From Acidimicrobiales bacterium (GTDB taxonomy: Bacteria > Actinomycetota > Acidimicrobiia > Acidimicrobiales > Acidimicrobilacustridaceae): DNA of 14,885 nucleotides. Shown piece after piece: positions 7,544 to 14,609 of this stretch. A program made the translations under genes and the position numbers. A model generated the notes under the pieces. That model saw only the letters and a list, made by a program, of their open reading frames with translations. It made no database searches and was not told the origin of the DNA. Every line of letters begins with the position of its first letter. The first letter of the stretch is position 1. The stretch lies in contig JALRFT010000140.1 of NCBI GenBank assembly GCA_023261915.1, positions 1-14,885 of the forward strand, given 5' to 3'.

Positions 7544-8714
7544 GGAACTCCACCAGAGGGGTGAACACGGCGGCAGCGGCGCGCTCCCACGTGAGTTCGG
7601 CAGCCCTCGCCTCGGCACCCCGGGCAAGCCGCTCGCGCAGGCCAGGATCACTCAGGACGGTCTCAAGAGCGTCAGCCATCTCCGCTGGCGTGTCACAGAG
7701 CAGGCCTGATTGCCCACCCACGACGGCGTCCCGGTGCCCGGCCACGTTGGTGGCCACCGACGGGGTGCCACAGGCCGCGGCCTCAGTAAGGGTCATGCCG
7801 AACCCCTCCGCAGTAGAGGTGGCAGCGACAACCCATGCCTGCCGGTAGAGGTCGGCGAGCTCTTCGTCATCGACGCGTCCAGGCAATGAGATCCACGAGC
7901 TGCCGTCAACCGCTTGGGCCATGGCCTCCAGCCGAGGGCGTTCGTACCCCTCGCCGACAATGACTAGTTGGAGGTCAGGGATACTGCGTCGGACCTGTGC
8001 AGCGAGTCGAATGAGTTCGTCAAAGTGCTTGTGGGGAACAAGGCGACCGACAGCAACGATGGTCGGAGCGGAGGCCTTCGCTGCGTTGCCGTCGGGCCGC
8101 CAGCGGACATCGACACCGGGTGGGGCAATACTGATGTGGTCAGCGGGGATGCCGAGACGGGCGACTATTTCGTCACGTGACGAAATAGAGTTCGTCACGA
8201 TCGGAGTGTGGCGGTACCACGGCGGCGCAACGGTTCCCTCCACGAACCACCCAACCTTGGCCAGCATGCCGGGCAGTGCGAGTGGCCACATGTCCTCGTG
8301 GACGTGGTGGAGCACCGTCACTCGCGGTCCTTTGAACCACAGTGGAGTGGCGAACGGGATGCCGTTCCAAGCCTCGAGCACGGCGTCAGCTCTCGGGCCA
8401 CCACGCCTGAGGATCTGGCCAGCAATCACCCGAGGAAAGACACCGAGGCGGCCTGAGCGCCGGACTACCCGGTAGCCCGCTCGTCGCGTGTCCATGGCAC
8501 GCCCCTGCACCAGTGACGTTCGCAAGGTGATATCGAGGCCGGCAGTGGCCCAAACCTCGAGGACACGGGAAATGAAGAGCTCGGAGCCGCCGGCCTCGGA
8601 ATCCTCGAGATCCCGCCAGGCAAAGGCGCCCACACGATGAATTCCGGCTCGCGCAGCCGCATCGGCGATTTCACTCGTCGTGGTGAGAGGGGCACCCGAA
8701 GGCGAGGCGGACAT
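7533..8714 (-). CDS. GT4-family glycosyltransferase
   Basis: A 393-aa GT-B-fold retaining glycosyltransferase, cytosolic or membrane-peripheral, of usual length. The N-terminal acceptor domain starts near residue 26 and contains a glycine-rich loop (EAGGSEL, 40-46). The C-terminal donor domain has IVAVGRLVPHKHFDELI (219-235), VIVGEGYERPRLE (251-263) and the E-x7-E motif EGFGMTLTE (303-311) that binds the nucleotide-sugar donor. The donor sugar cannot be told from the sequence. It would add a sugar to a lipid carrier or glycan at the inner face of the membrane. It starts 18 bp after the flavoprotein gene, with only a weak GGGG ribosome-binding site, so co-transcription is likely. Its 3' end overlaps the aftD-like gene by 11 bp. 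It contains a perfect 24-bp palindrome (codons 176-184), with a rare ATA isoleucine codon. Confidence 0.9.
   Translation of the reverse strand: MSASPSGAPLTTTSEIADAAARAGIHRVGAFAWRDLEDSEAGGSELFISRVLEVWATAGLDITLRTSLVQGRAMDTRRAGYRVVRRSGRLGVFPRVIAGQILRRGGPRADAVLEAWNGIPFATPLWFKGPRVTVLHHVHEDMWPLALPGMLAKVGWFVEGTVAPPWYRHTPIVTNSISSRDEIVARLGIPADHISIAPPGVDVRWRPDGNAAKASAPTIVAVGRLVPHKHFDELIRLAAQVRRSIPDLQLVIVGEGYERPRLEAMAQAVDGSSWISLPGRVDDEELADLYRQAWVVAATSTAEGFGMTLTEAAACGTPSVATNVAGHRDAVVGGQSGLLCDTPAEMADALETVLSDPGLRERLARGAEARAAELTWERAAAAVFTPLVEFRDR
8165..8188. repeat. Perfect 24-bp palindrome with a third half-site
   Basis: Half-site CTATTTCGTCAC (8165-8176) is followed immediately by its exact reverse complement (8177-8188), giving a CACGTG centre. 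A direct copy of the core, TTCGTCACG, recurs at 8191-8199 (first copy 8169-8177). The site lies within the GT4 gene and encodes residues 176-184 (around SISSRDEIV). Several codons there are unusual for a GC-rich gene, including ATA and ATT for isoleucine. This could be a regulator-binding site, another DNA-level signal or chance. Chance alone is roughly 4 to the power -12 per position. Confidence 0.6.
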
Positions 8715-8732
8715 GGCGGTGCCCGGCCCCGG

Positions 8733-10283
8733 TTAGGAGCCGCCCTGCCGCAACGGGTGGTCAGGACTGAATGCCGTGCGGGGGATCTCCGGGGCATCCC
8801 GGCCCGTGCCCCGAGCGTCATCGGCGGACGATGACGCCTCCTCGTGATACTCCTCCTCGACATTTACCGCCCAGATGTCGTGATGGGCGCCGAGGATGTT
8901 CTCCACCGTCAGCATTGCGGTGAACATCGAATGATCCTGGTTGTTGTACTTGTGCATCCCGTTGCGCCCAACCGGGTAGACGTTCGGTGCGTTGGCCGCC
9001 AGCCAGTCCTTGATGATCTCAACGTTGTCGCGGTAGGTGTCGTCGTACATGGGGTACGCCTTGGGGACACGCACCACGTAGCCCTGCTGCACCAGTTCGG
9101 GATCGACGAGACCAAGGGCGGCCAGTTCGCGGGTGCCGAGGGCGACCAGATCCTCATCGTCCATGACCCAGAGGTCGTCACCTTCGAAGACGAAGTACTC
9201 GAGTCCTAGACACGTGCGCCCATCCTTGACCATCCACGGAGACCACTGTCCGAAGTTCTGGATCCGCCCAAGACGTACCTCGGGGGCATGCACGTAGATC
9301 CAGTTGTCGGGGAAGCCCACTTCTTCGGGCACAACGAGCGCAATGGTCAGGAAATCCCGGTAGGCGAGGCCGTCGGCAGCGGCCCGAACCTCGGCAGGGA
9401 CGGGTGGGTCCATGGCCCGCACTAGTTGTGAGATGGGCATGGAGGACACGACGTGTTCGGCGGGCAGTTCAACCTCAATGCCCTCTTGGCGGTAGACGAC
9501 CGAGGTGGCGCGGCCGCCCGAATGGCACACCCGTTCCACCGGGGCCTCCATGAGAACGGTGGAGCCGCGCTCGGTGACGACATCCCGACACCGTTCCCAC
9601 ATCATTCCGGGTCCGTAGCGCGGGTAGTTGAACTCCTCAATCAGCGAAGTCACGTCGTTCTTGTTGAATGGCGAGAGGGCATTGATGATGGCCTTGGCCA
9701 GCGAGAGATTCTTGATGCGCTGTGCGGCCCAGTCGGCCTGGATCTCGGTGGCGGGGACGCCCCACACCTTCTCCGTATAGGTCTTAAAGAAGATTCGGTA
9801 GAGGCGCCAACCGAACCGTGATGCCACCCAACCCTCGAACGTTGTCGTGTCCTTCGGGGGATGGATCCGGACCCAGAGGTAGCTGAGAACGCAGCGGAAG
9901 GCCTCAATGATGCCAAGATTGCCAAGCGCGTTCGAGGCCTTCAACGGGTAGTCGAAGAACTTTCCTTTGTAGAAGATCCGGCTGAGTCGCGGGCGGACCA
10001 TGAACTCGTCGGGGGTCAGCAGTTCGTGCCATACCTGCTCAACTTCACCGACCTTGGTGAAGAATCGGTGACCGCCGATGTCAAAGCGCCAGCCTTCTCG
10101 CTCGGCCGTCTGGCTGATGCCGCCGACCACGTCGCTGGCTTCGAGCACAACCGATGTCGCACCCCGCTTCGACAGCTCATAGGCCGCCGTCAGACCAGCG
10201 GGGCCGCCGCCGATGATGACCACACCGCCGACGTCGGGCGGGGTGTCGGTCACGGGGGCGTCTGGCTTCTCGTCAATCGTCAT
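8733..10283 (-). CDS. FAD-dependent oxidoreductase, UDP-galactopyranose mutase/protoporphyrinogen-oxidase-like
   Basis: A 516-aa flavoprotein. The Rossmann FAD site is VVIIGGGPAGLTAAYELSKRG (21-41; GxGxxG-type GGGPAG at 25-30), with the ribose-binding acidic E48 (VVLEAS). VVGG (52-55) and DIGGHRFFTK (68-77) follow, as in the protoporphyrinogen-oxidase/UDP-galactopyranose-mutase branch (COG1232-type). No secretion signal, so cytosolic. The neighbours are all glycan enzymes, so a sugar-nucleotide or polyprenyl-sugar reaction is more likely than haem synthesis, but the substrate is unknown. The start is taken as ATG 10283, with GGTGA 7 nt upstream, just before MTIDEKPDAP. An in-frame ATG at 10376 would add 31 Arg/Pro/Gly-rich residues that do not fit the fold. 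First gene of the minus unit; 18 bp before the GT4 gene. Confidence 0.85.
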   Translation of the reverse strand: MTIDEKPDAPVTDTPPDVGGVVIIGGGPAGLTAAYELSKRGATSVVLEASDVVGGISQTAEREGWRFDIGGHRFFTKVGEVEQVWHELLTPDEFMVRPRLSRIFYKGKFFDYPLKASNALGNLGIIEAFRCVLSYLWVRIHPPKDTTTFEGWVASRFGWRLYRIFFKTYTEKVWGVPATEIQADWAAQRIKNLSLAKAIINALSPFNKNDVTSLIEEFNYPRYGPGMMWERCRDVVTERGSTVLMEAPVERVCHSGGRATSVVYRQEGIEVELPAEHVVSSMPISQLVRAMDPPVPAEVRAAADGLAYRDFLTIALVVPEEVGFPDNWIYVHAPEVRLGRIQNFGQWSPWMVKDGRTCLGLEYFVFEGDDLWVMDDEDLVALGTRELAALGLVDPELVQQGYVVRVPKAYPMYDDTYRDNVEIIKDWLAANAPNVYPVGRNGMHKYNNQDHSMFTAMLTVENILGAHHDIWAVNVEEEYHEEASSSADDARGTGRDAPEIPRTAFSPDHPLRQGGS

Positions 10284-10342
10284 TGGTTCGTCACCGCTTC
10301 GTGGGGCAGGGGCATCCGAACCACGCCGGCCCGGTGGCCGCC

Positions 10343-10348
10343 ACTCTA
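10343..10348 (-). promoter_or_regulatory. Candidate -10 for the flavoprotein-GT4-aftD unit
   Basis: TAGAGT on the minus strand fits TANNNT and would give a leader of about 50 nt before ATG 10283. No clear -35 box. It lies in the 117-bp region between the two divergent glycan units. Motif-level evidence only. Confidence 0.3.
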
Positions 10349-10386
10349 GGCCCCGCAGTAACCCCGGTTGTGCCATGTAGGGCCAC

Positions 10387-10392
10387 TACGCT
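10387..10392 (+). promoter_or_regulatory. Candidate -10 for the GT39-PIG-V unit
   Basis: TACGCT fits TANNNT and ends 8 nt before GTG 10401, predicting a leaderless or nearly leaderless message. No Shine-Dalgarno sequence precedes the GTG. It sits back to back with the candidate promoter of the minus unit. Confidence 0.4.
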
Positions 10393-10400
10393 GACCGCCT

Positions 10401-11978
10401 GTGACGGGGGGAACATCGCGGCCGGGTGGGGACCGCTTCGGGGGTCTTACGCCCGAGATCCTCGCCATGGTGGCTCTTTCGTGTGCGGCCGGACTGCTGC
10501 TGCGTTTTTTCGCAGCAACACCCATGTGGCTTGACGAGGCCCTGACTGCCAACATTGCCGAGCTGGCCCCGGCCCAGATCTTCGATGCTCTTCGCTCTGA
10601 CGGTCATCCCCCCCTCTTCTACCTGCTCTCCCACTACTGGGGCGCTGCCTTCGGGCAATCTGACTTTGCCCTGCGAGCTCTGCCCGGGCTGCTCTCGTTG
10701 TTGGCCGCCTTGGCGATCTGGTTTGCGGGTCGACGGCTCGGTGGTCGCATCTTGGCGTGGGTTTCCGTGGCGGTGTTCGCCCTCTCGCCTCTCGCTGTCC
10801 GCTACGCCTCGGAAAACCGGATGTACTCCCTCGTCATGCTCGAGGTCGCCCTCGGCTGGTTACTCGTGGACGACCTGGTTTCCGGTCGTCGCAAGGGGTG
10901 GCGGGTTCCTGCTCTTGCCGTCGTCGCCGGGGCGCTCTTGTGGACGCACTACTGGGGAATATTTCTCCTAGCGGCAACCGCACTGGTCATCGCAGCTCGC
11001 TGGTGGTTCGTCGGTCGCCGGTCTGGTGACCGACGTGGACTCTGGGCGATCGGGTCGATCGTGGCTGGTTGTGTCATCTTCCTGCCGTGGGTCCCGTCCT
11101 TTCTCACCCAGTTGTCCTCCACCGGGACACCCTGGGCAGTGCCGGCCCGTCCGACATCGTCGCTGGGCATCCTTCTGGGCGACTTCTCTGCTGGTCGCAC
11201 GGGCGAATCCCTGATCGTTGCCGCATTGGTCGGCGTGCTGGTGGTGTTGGCGATGTTCGCCAAGCGGGGTGCGACCCCGTCAGAGATCCTGCTGAACCTC
11301 CGCACCCAACCCGGCGTCCGCTCTGAGGTGGCGGTGGTATTGCTGACTCTGTTCATCGGCGCCGGGCTGGGTTGGCTGGGTGGAACGGTCTTCCAGTCCC
11401 GCTACGGGGCGGTCATCGTGCCCCTTGCTGTTCTGGTTATCTCGTTCGGGGTCGTGATCGTTGAGCATCGGGTGGCCCGGGCGATCCTGTTTGCCGGACT
11501 GCTGCTCGGTGGGTCGGTAGCAGGGTGGTTTGAGTTGGTGACCGACCGTTCACAGATGGGAGACATTGCCGCGGCAATCGCCGACGACGTCCAGGCGGGC
11601 GATGTGGTGGCTTACTGCCCCGATCAACTCGGCCCGGCAGGGGACCGAGCGCTGCGCGCTCAGCTTGGTCCCGACGCTGGCGGGCTCGTGCAGGTGAGCG
11701 TTCCCACCCTCGAGGGTCCGCGCTTTGTCGACTGGGTCGACTACGCCGAACGAAACGAATCGGCCGACCCCGTCGCCGTGGGCCGCGCCATTGCCGATCT
11801 TGCTCCACCCGGCGGTCAGGTCTTTTTCGTGTGGAACGGTGGTTACCGAACCTACGAGGGGTTGTGTGAGGGGGTGCTCGAGACCTTGACCCGTGCATTC
11901 CCCGAGGCGTCTGAGCTCGTGACCATCAACGGTGGTGACTTCTTTGAGACGGCAACGCTGGTACGTCTGCGCCGGTGA
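10401..11978 (+). CDS. GT39/ArnT-like polytopic glycosyltransferase (GT-C)
   Basis: A 525-aa integral membrane glycosyltransferase of the PMT/ArnT superfamily. After the first helix (about 20-39), the first external loop has the acidic catalytic pair MWLDEALTA (D45-E46) and then DGHPPLFYLLSHYW (67-80), both diagnostic of bacterial GT39-type enzymes. Ten or more helices run to about residue 385. A soluble C-terminal domain of about 135 residues (MGDIAAAIADDV onward) follows and lies outside the membrane if the topology is standard. The donor is presumably a polyprenyl-phosphate sugar, often mannose; the acceptor (protein, lipid or glycan) is unknown. The start is GTG 10401, supported by the nearby -10-like TACGCT. 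The last base of its stop is the first base of the next gene's ATG. Confidence 0.85.
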   Translation: MTGGTSRPGGDRFGGLTPEILAMVALSCAAGLLLRFFAATPMWLDEALTANIAELAPAQIFDALRSDGHPPLFYLLSHYWGAAFGQSDFALRALPGLLSLLAALAIWFAGRRLGGRILAWVSVAVFALSPLAVRYASENRMYSLVMLEVALGWLLVDDLVSGRRKGWRVPALAVVAGALLWTHYWGIFLLAATALVIAARWWFVGRRSGDRRGLWAIGSIVAGCVIFLPWVPSFLTQLSSTGTPWAVPARPTSSLGILLGDFSAGRTGESLIVAALVGVLVVLAMFAKRGATPSEILLNLRTQPGVRSEVAVVLLTLFIGAGLGWLGGTVFQSRYGAVIVPLAVLVISFGVVIVEHRVARAILFAGLLLGGSVAGWFELVTDRSQMGDIAAAIADDVQAGDVVAYCPDQLGPAGDRALRAQLGPDAGGLVQVSVPTLEGPRFVDWVDYAERNESADPVAVGRAIADLAPPGGQVFFVWNGGYRTYEGLCEGVLETLTRAFPEASELVTINGGDFFETATLVRLRR

Positions 11979-13099
11979 TGGGGGACACAACGCTGCGCAC
12001 ATCTCTTCGCAATGATTTCGCTGCGCTCCTTCCGGCGATCGTGGCGGCCCGACTGGCCGTGCTCGCCGGGTGGATTGCGGTAGGGATGTTGCGAGCCGGG
12101 GTTGAGCCTTCAATGCGCCTGCGGGCTGAGGGTCTCCTCGCCTGGGACGGCACGTGGTATCGAGACATCGCCGTCTCGGGCTACGACAGCCTCCCGCTCG
12201 AGGCACTTCGATTCTTCCCCGCCTATCCACTTCTTGCCCGGGCACTGTCGTGGCCTCTCGGCGGTGGCGTCGGTTCGGTGTCCTGGACTCTCGTACTGTT
12301 CGCCAACGTCACAGCGGTCATCGCTGCGGTTGTCATCCGGCGGCTCGTGCTCGCCGAGCGAGGTGACGAGCAGCTCGCCAACAGAGCCGGCATTGCGCTG
12401 ACCTTGTTTCCCACTGCCTTCGTGCTCGTGTGGGCCTACAGCGAGGCCCTCTTCCTCGCCGCCGCCATCGGCTTCGTCTTCGCCATTCGAAGGTCCCGAT
12501 GGTGGGTGGCGATCATGCTCGGCCTCATCGCCGGAGCAACTCGCCCCCTCGGAGCCCTGCTCGTGGGCTTTGCCGCCATCGAACTGGTTCGCTCATGGCG
12601 CTCATCAACACCTGCCGATCGGAGCCTCGGTCTGGCAGCGGTCGCTTCGCCCGTGGTGGGCACAGCGGGCTGGCTGTGGTGGGCGCAGTCCCGCACCGGA
12701 GACCTGTTCTTTCCGTTCACTTCCCAATCAGATCTCCGTGGGGACACGGTCAATCCGTTGCTCCGGCTGATTCGGGGAGTGGGCGAACTCTTTGGGACCG
12801 AGGCATTGGGAGACGGACTACACCTCCCGTTCGCCCTCGCCTTCGTGGCGCTTGTCATCGTCGTGTTCCGACGCTGGCCGGTTTCCTACGGCGTCTACGC
12901 CTTGGGGGTGCTCGTTGTGGCCCTTGCGGCCGAGAACCTGAACTCACTTGAGCGATACGCGCTCAATGCCTTCCCGATCGTTCTCGCCATCGCTGGTTTG
13001 TGCTCGACACCGTGGCGACAGCGAGCAGCCGTCGTGGTGGGTCTGGGAGGCATTGCGGCGTTGTCATGTCTGGCGTGGATGGGAACCTACGTCCCCTAG
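11978..13099 (+). CDS. PIG-V/Gpi18-like mannosyltransferase (GT-C)
   Basis: A 373-aa polytopic membrane protein resembling the PIG-V family (GT76), which in eukaryotes adds the second mannose of the GPI anchor from dolichyl-phosphate mannose. Bacteria have no GPI, so this homologue probably mannosylates an envelope glycolipid, glycan or protein. Diagnostic features: AWDGTWYRDIAVSGYDS (55-71) with acidic D57 in the first external loop, RFFPAYPLLARAL (78-90), FPTAFVLVWAYSEALFLA (near 148-165), ATRPLG and SLERYALNAFP near the C-terminus. About eight to ten helices. The start is ATG 11978, sharing one base with the upstream TGA (TGATG); GTG 11975 is also in frame. No ribosome-binding site, so translation is probably coupled. 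Its stop is 7 bp from the convergent cyclophilin stop. Confidence 0.85.
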   Translation: MGDTTLRTSLRNDFAALLPAIVAARLAVLAGWIAVGMLRAGVEPSMRLRAEGLLAWDGTWYRDIAVSGYDSLPLEALRFFPAYPLLARALSWPLGGGVGSVSWTLVLFANVTAVIAAVVIRRLVLAERGDEQLANRAGIALTLFPTAFVLVWAYSEALFLAAAIGFVFAIRRSRWWVAIMLGLIAGATRPLGALLVGFAAIELVRSWRSSTPADRSLGLAAVASPVVGTAGWLWWAQSRTGDLFFPFTSQSDLRGDTVNPLLRLIRGVGELFGTEALGDGLHLPFALAFVALVIVVFRRWPVSYGVYALGVLVVALAAENLNSLERYALNAFPIVLAIAGLCSTPWRQRAAVVVGLGGIAALSCLAWMGTYVP

Positions 13100-13109
13100 G
13101 TTCGACCTA
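13097..13109. repeat. 13-nt inverted repeat holding both convergent stop codons
   Basis: TAGGT (13097-13101) and ACCTA (13105-13109) are perfect arms around TCG. The left arm contains the TAG stop of the PIG-V-like gene and the right arm contains the TAG stop of the cyclophilin gene on the other strand. The stem is only 5 bp, so it is not a convincing terminator alone. Confidence 0.4.
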
Positions 13110-13574
13110 CTGCTTGACGACGGTCACCGTTTCCATCACGTCCCCGACGCGGATGGCATCCACCACCTCGAGGCCTTCGATCACATGACCGAAGAGGTTG
13201 TAGTTCTTGGGGAGCCGTCCCGTGAGGTCCTCAAGACAGACGAAGAACTGGGAGCCGTTGGTGTCAGGTCCGGCATTGGCCATAGCGATTGCCCCTCGGG
13301 TGTACTCGCCCTGCACCGGCTCATCGGCGAAGCGCCAACCCGGCCCACCTCGCCCCGACCCCTCCGGGCAACCACCCTGGATGACGAACCCCGGCTCGAC
13401 CCGGTGGAAGGTGAGACCGTTGTAAAACCCGTCGTCGGCCAGAGTCACAAAGTTGTTCACTGACAGGGGAGCGATCTTGGCATCCAGATCGGCGACGATC
13501 GTACCTTTGGGCGTGGTGATGGTCACCCGGTAGGTAGCGTCGGTGTCGATGGTCATTTCAGGGGGCTGTGCCAT
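13107..13574 (-). CDS. Cyclophilin-type peptidyl-prolyl cis-trans isomerase
   Basis: A 155-aa single-domain cyclophilin with no signal peptide or lipobox, so cytosolic. It catalyses cis-trans isomerisation of prolyl bonds during folding. The catalytic core is intact: FHRVEPGFVIQGG (56-68) with R58, F63 and Q66, then NGSQFFV (106-112) and NLFGH (126-130). The tryptophan that binds cyclosporin in human cyclophilin A is replaced within GRLPKNYNLFG (L121 region), as in many bacterial cyclophilins. Weak cyclosporin binding is therefore expected. The start is ATG 13574, with AAGAG 7 nt upstream; ATG 13556 is also in frame. It lies 39 bp after the OppF-type gene, with no promoter motif seen between them, so read-through from that gene is plausible. 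Confidence 0.9.
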   Translation of the reverse strand: MAQPPEMTIDTDATYRVTITTPKGTIVADLDAKIAPLSVNNFVTLADDGFYNGLTFHRVEPGFVIQGGCPEGSGRGGPGWRFADEPVQGEYTRGAIAMANAGPDTNGSQFFVCLEDLTGRLPKNYNLFGHVIEGLEVVDAIRVGDVMETVTVVKQ

Positions 13575-13613
13575 GGGGGCACTCTTGCACAGGACCCTCG
13601 ACGGAGGAAAAAA

Positions 13614-14609
13614 TCAGGCGTCGAGAGGGAAGTGGCAAGCCACGAAGTGGTTCTCCGCCACCGGCCGCAGGAGTGGCTCCTCACTGGCACAGAGATCCTG
13701 AGCTTTCGGGCAGCGCGTCCGGAAGCGGCATCCCGATGGGGGGTCAACGGGCGAGGGCAATTCCCCCCCGAGGGTGGCCCCACTCTGGCTGACGTTCGGG
13801 TCCGGAACAGGGATCGAACGCAGGAGTGCAGCGGAGTAGGGATGCGCCGGATGGGCATAGAGGTCATCAGGATCGGCGACCTCGCAGACCTTGCCGAGGT
13901 ACATCACCGCCACTCGGTCGCTGACGTTCTTGACGACAGCGAGATCGTGGGCGATGAACACCAAGGTGAGGTCATAGCGGGCCTTCATGTCCTGAAGCAG
14001 GTTGAGAATCTGGGCCTGGACGGACACGTCAAGGGCCGAGACTGGCTCGTCGCAGATGATGACTTTGGGATCAAGGACGAGTGCCCGGGCGATGCAGATG
14101 CGCTGACACTGGCCGCCCGAGAACTCGTGGGGCCGTCTCGGTAGCGCCGTGGACGGATCGATGCCCACCGACTCGAGCCTCTCGTCGACGCGACGGCGCT
14201 GCTCGTCGTCGGTCCCGCGCTTCCAGATCCGCAGCGGCTCACGCACGATCGAACCGATGCGCCGCCGCGGGTTCAGCGACGAGATCGGATCCTGGAAGAT
14301 CATCTGCATGTTGGTCCGGACCTCGCGGAGCTCCTGCCCGGACATCGAGGTCAGCGAACGACCGTCCAGCAGCACCTCGCCCGAATCGGGTCGTGGCATC
14401 TGCATGAGGGCGCGCCCCGTGGTCGACTTGCCCGATCCCGATTCGCCGACGAGCCCGAGGGTCTCGCCCGGGAGGATGTCGAAGCTGACATCGCTCACGG
14501 CATGGACCTTGAGCCCGGTCGAACCGATGGGGAACTCGACCACCAGGTTGGTGGCCCGCACCAGGCTCTGGTCAGCCGGACGAAGGTGGGCGGGACCGCT
14601 CCCGGCCAT
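13614..14609 (-). CDS. Oligopeptide/dipeptide ABC transporter ATP-binding protein (DppF/OppF-type)
   Basis: A 331-aa ATPase subunit of a peptide (or nickel or other small-solute) importer, peripheral on the inner membrane face. The nucleotide-binding domain has Walker A GESGSGKS (55-62), a Q-loop at Q106 in MIFQDP, signature FSGGQCQR (163-170), Walker B VIICDE (183-188), D-loop SALD and H-loop H221. The C-terminal OppD/OppF extension (about 255-331) carries CRFRTRCPKAQDLC and a further ACHF cysteine. This four-cysteine pattern has been linked to an iron-sulphur cluster in related transporters. The start is ATG 14609: GGAGGT lies 5 nt upstream. An in-frame GTG at 14612 would leave only 2 nt. 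Start and upstream stop share one base (TGATG), so the two ATPases are translationally coupled. The permeases and binding protein lie outside the window. Confidence 0.93.
   Translation of the reverse strand: MAGSGPAHLRPADQSLVRATNLVVEFPIGSTGLKVHAVSDVSFDILPGETLGLVGESGSGKSTTGRALMQMPRPDSGEVLLDGRSLTSMSGQELREVRTNMQMIFQDPISSLNPRRRIGSIVREPLRIWKRGTDDEQRRRVDERLESVGIDPSTALPRRPHEFSGGQCQRICIARALVLDPKVIICDEPVSALDVSVQAQILNLLQDMKARYDLTLVFIAHDLAVVKNVSDRVAVMYLGKVCEVADPDDLYAHPAHPYSAALLRSIPVPDPNVSQSGATLGGELPSPVDPPSGCRFRTRCPKAQDLCASEEPLLRPVAENHFVACHFPLDA

Noticed and set aside
7544..7651. N-terminal extension of the AftD-like protein to ATG 7651
   Set aside because: It would overlap the GT4 gene by 119 bp and add 36 Pro/Ser/Gly-rich residues. 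GTG 7543 has a ribosome-binding site and an 11-bp overlap.
10284..10376. N-terminal extension of the flavoprotein to ATG 10376
   Set aside because: The added 31 residues are Arg/Gly/Pro-rich, and ATG 10283 has a GGTGA site upstream, just ahead of the FAD domain.
13611..13616. A-run after the OppF-type stop (T-run on the minus strand) as an intrinsic terminator
   Set aside because: The T-run overlaps and directly follows the stop codon, but no stem-loop precedes it.
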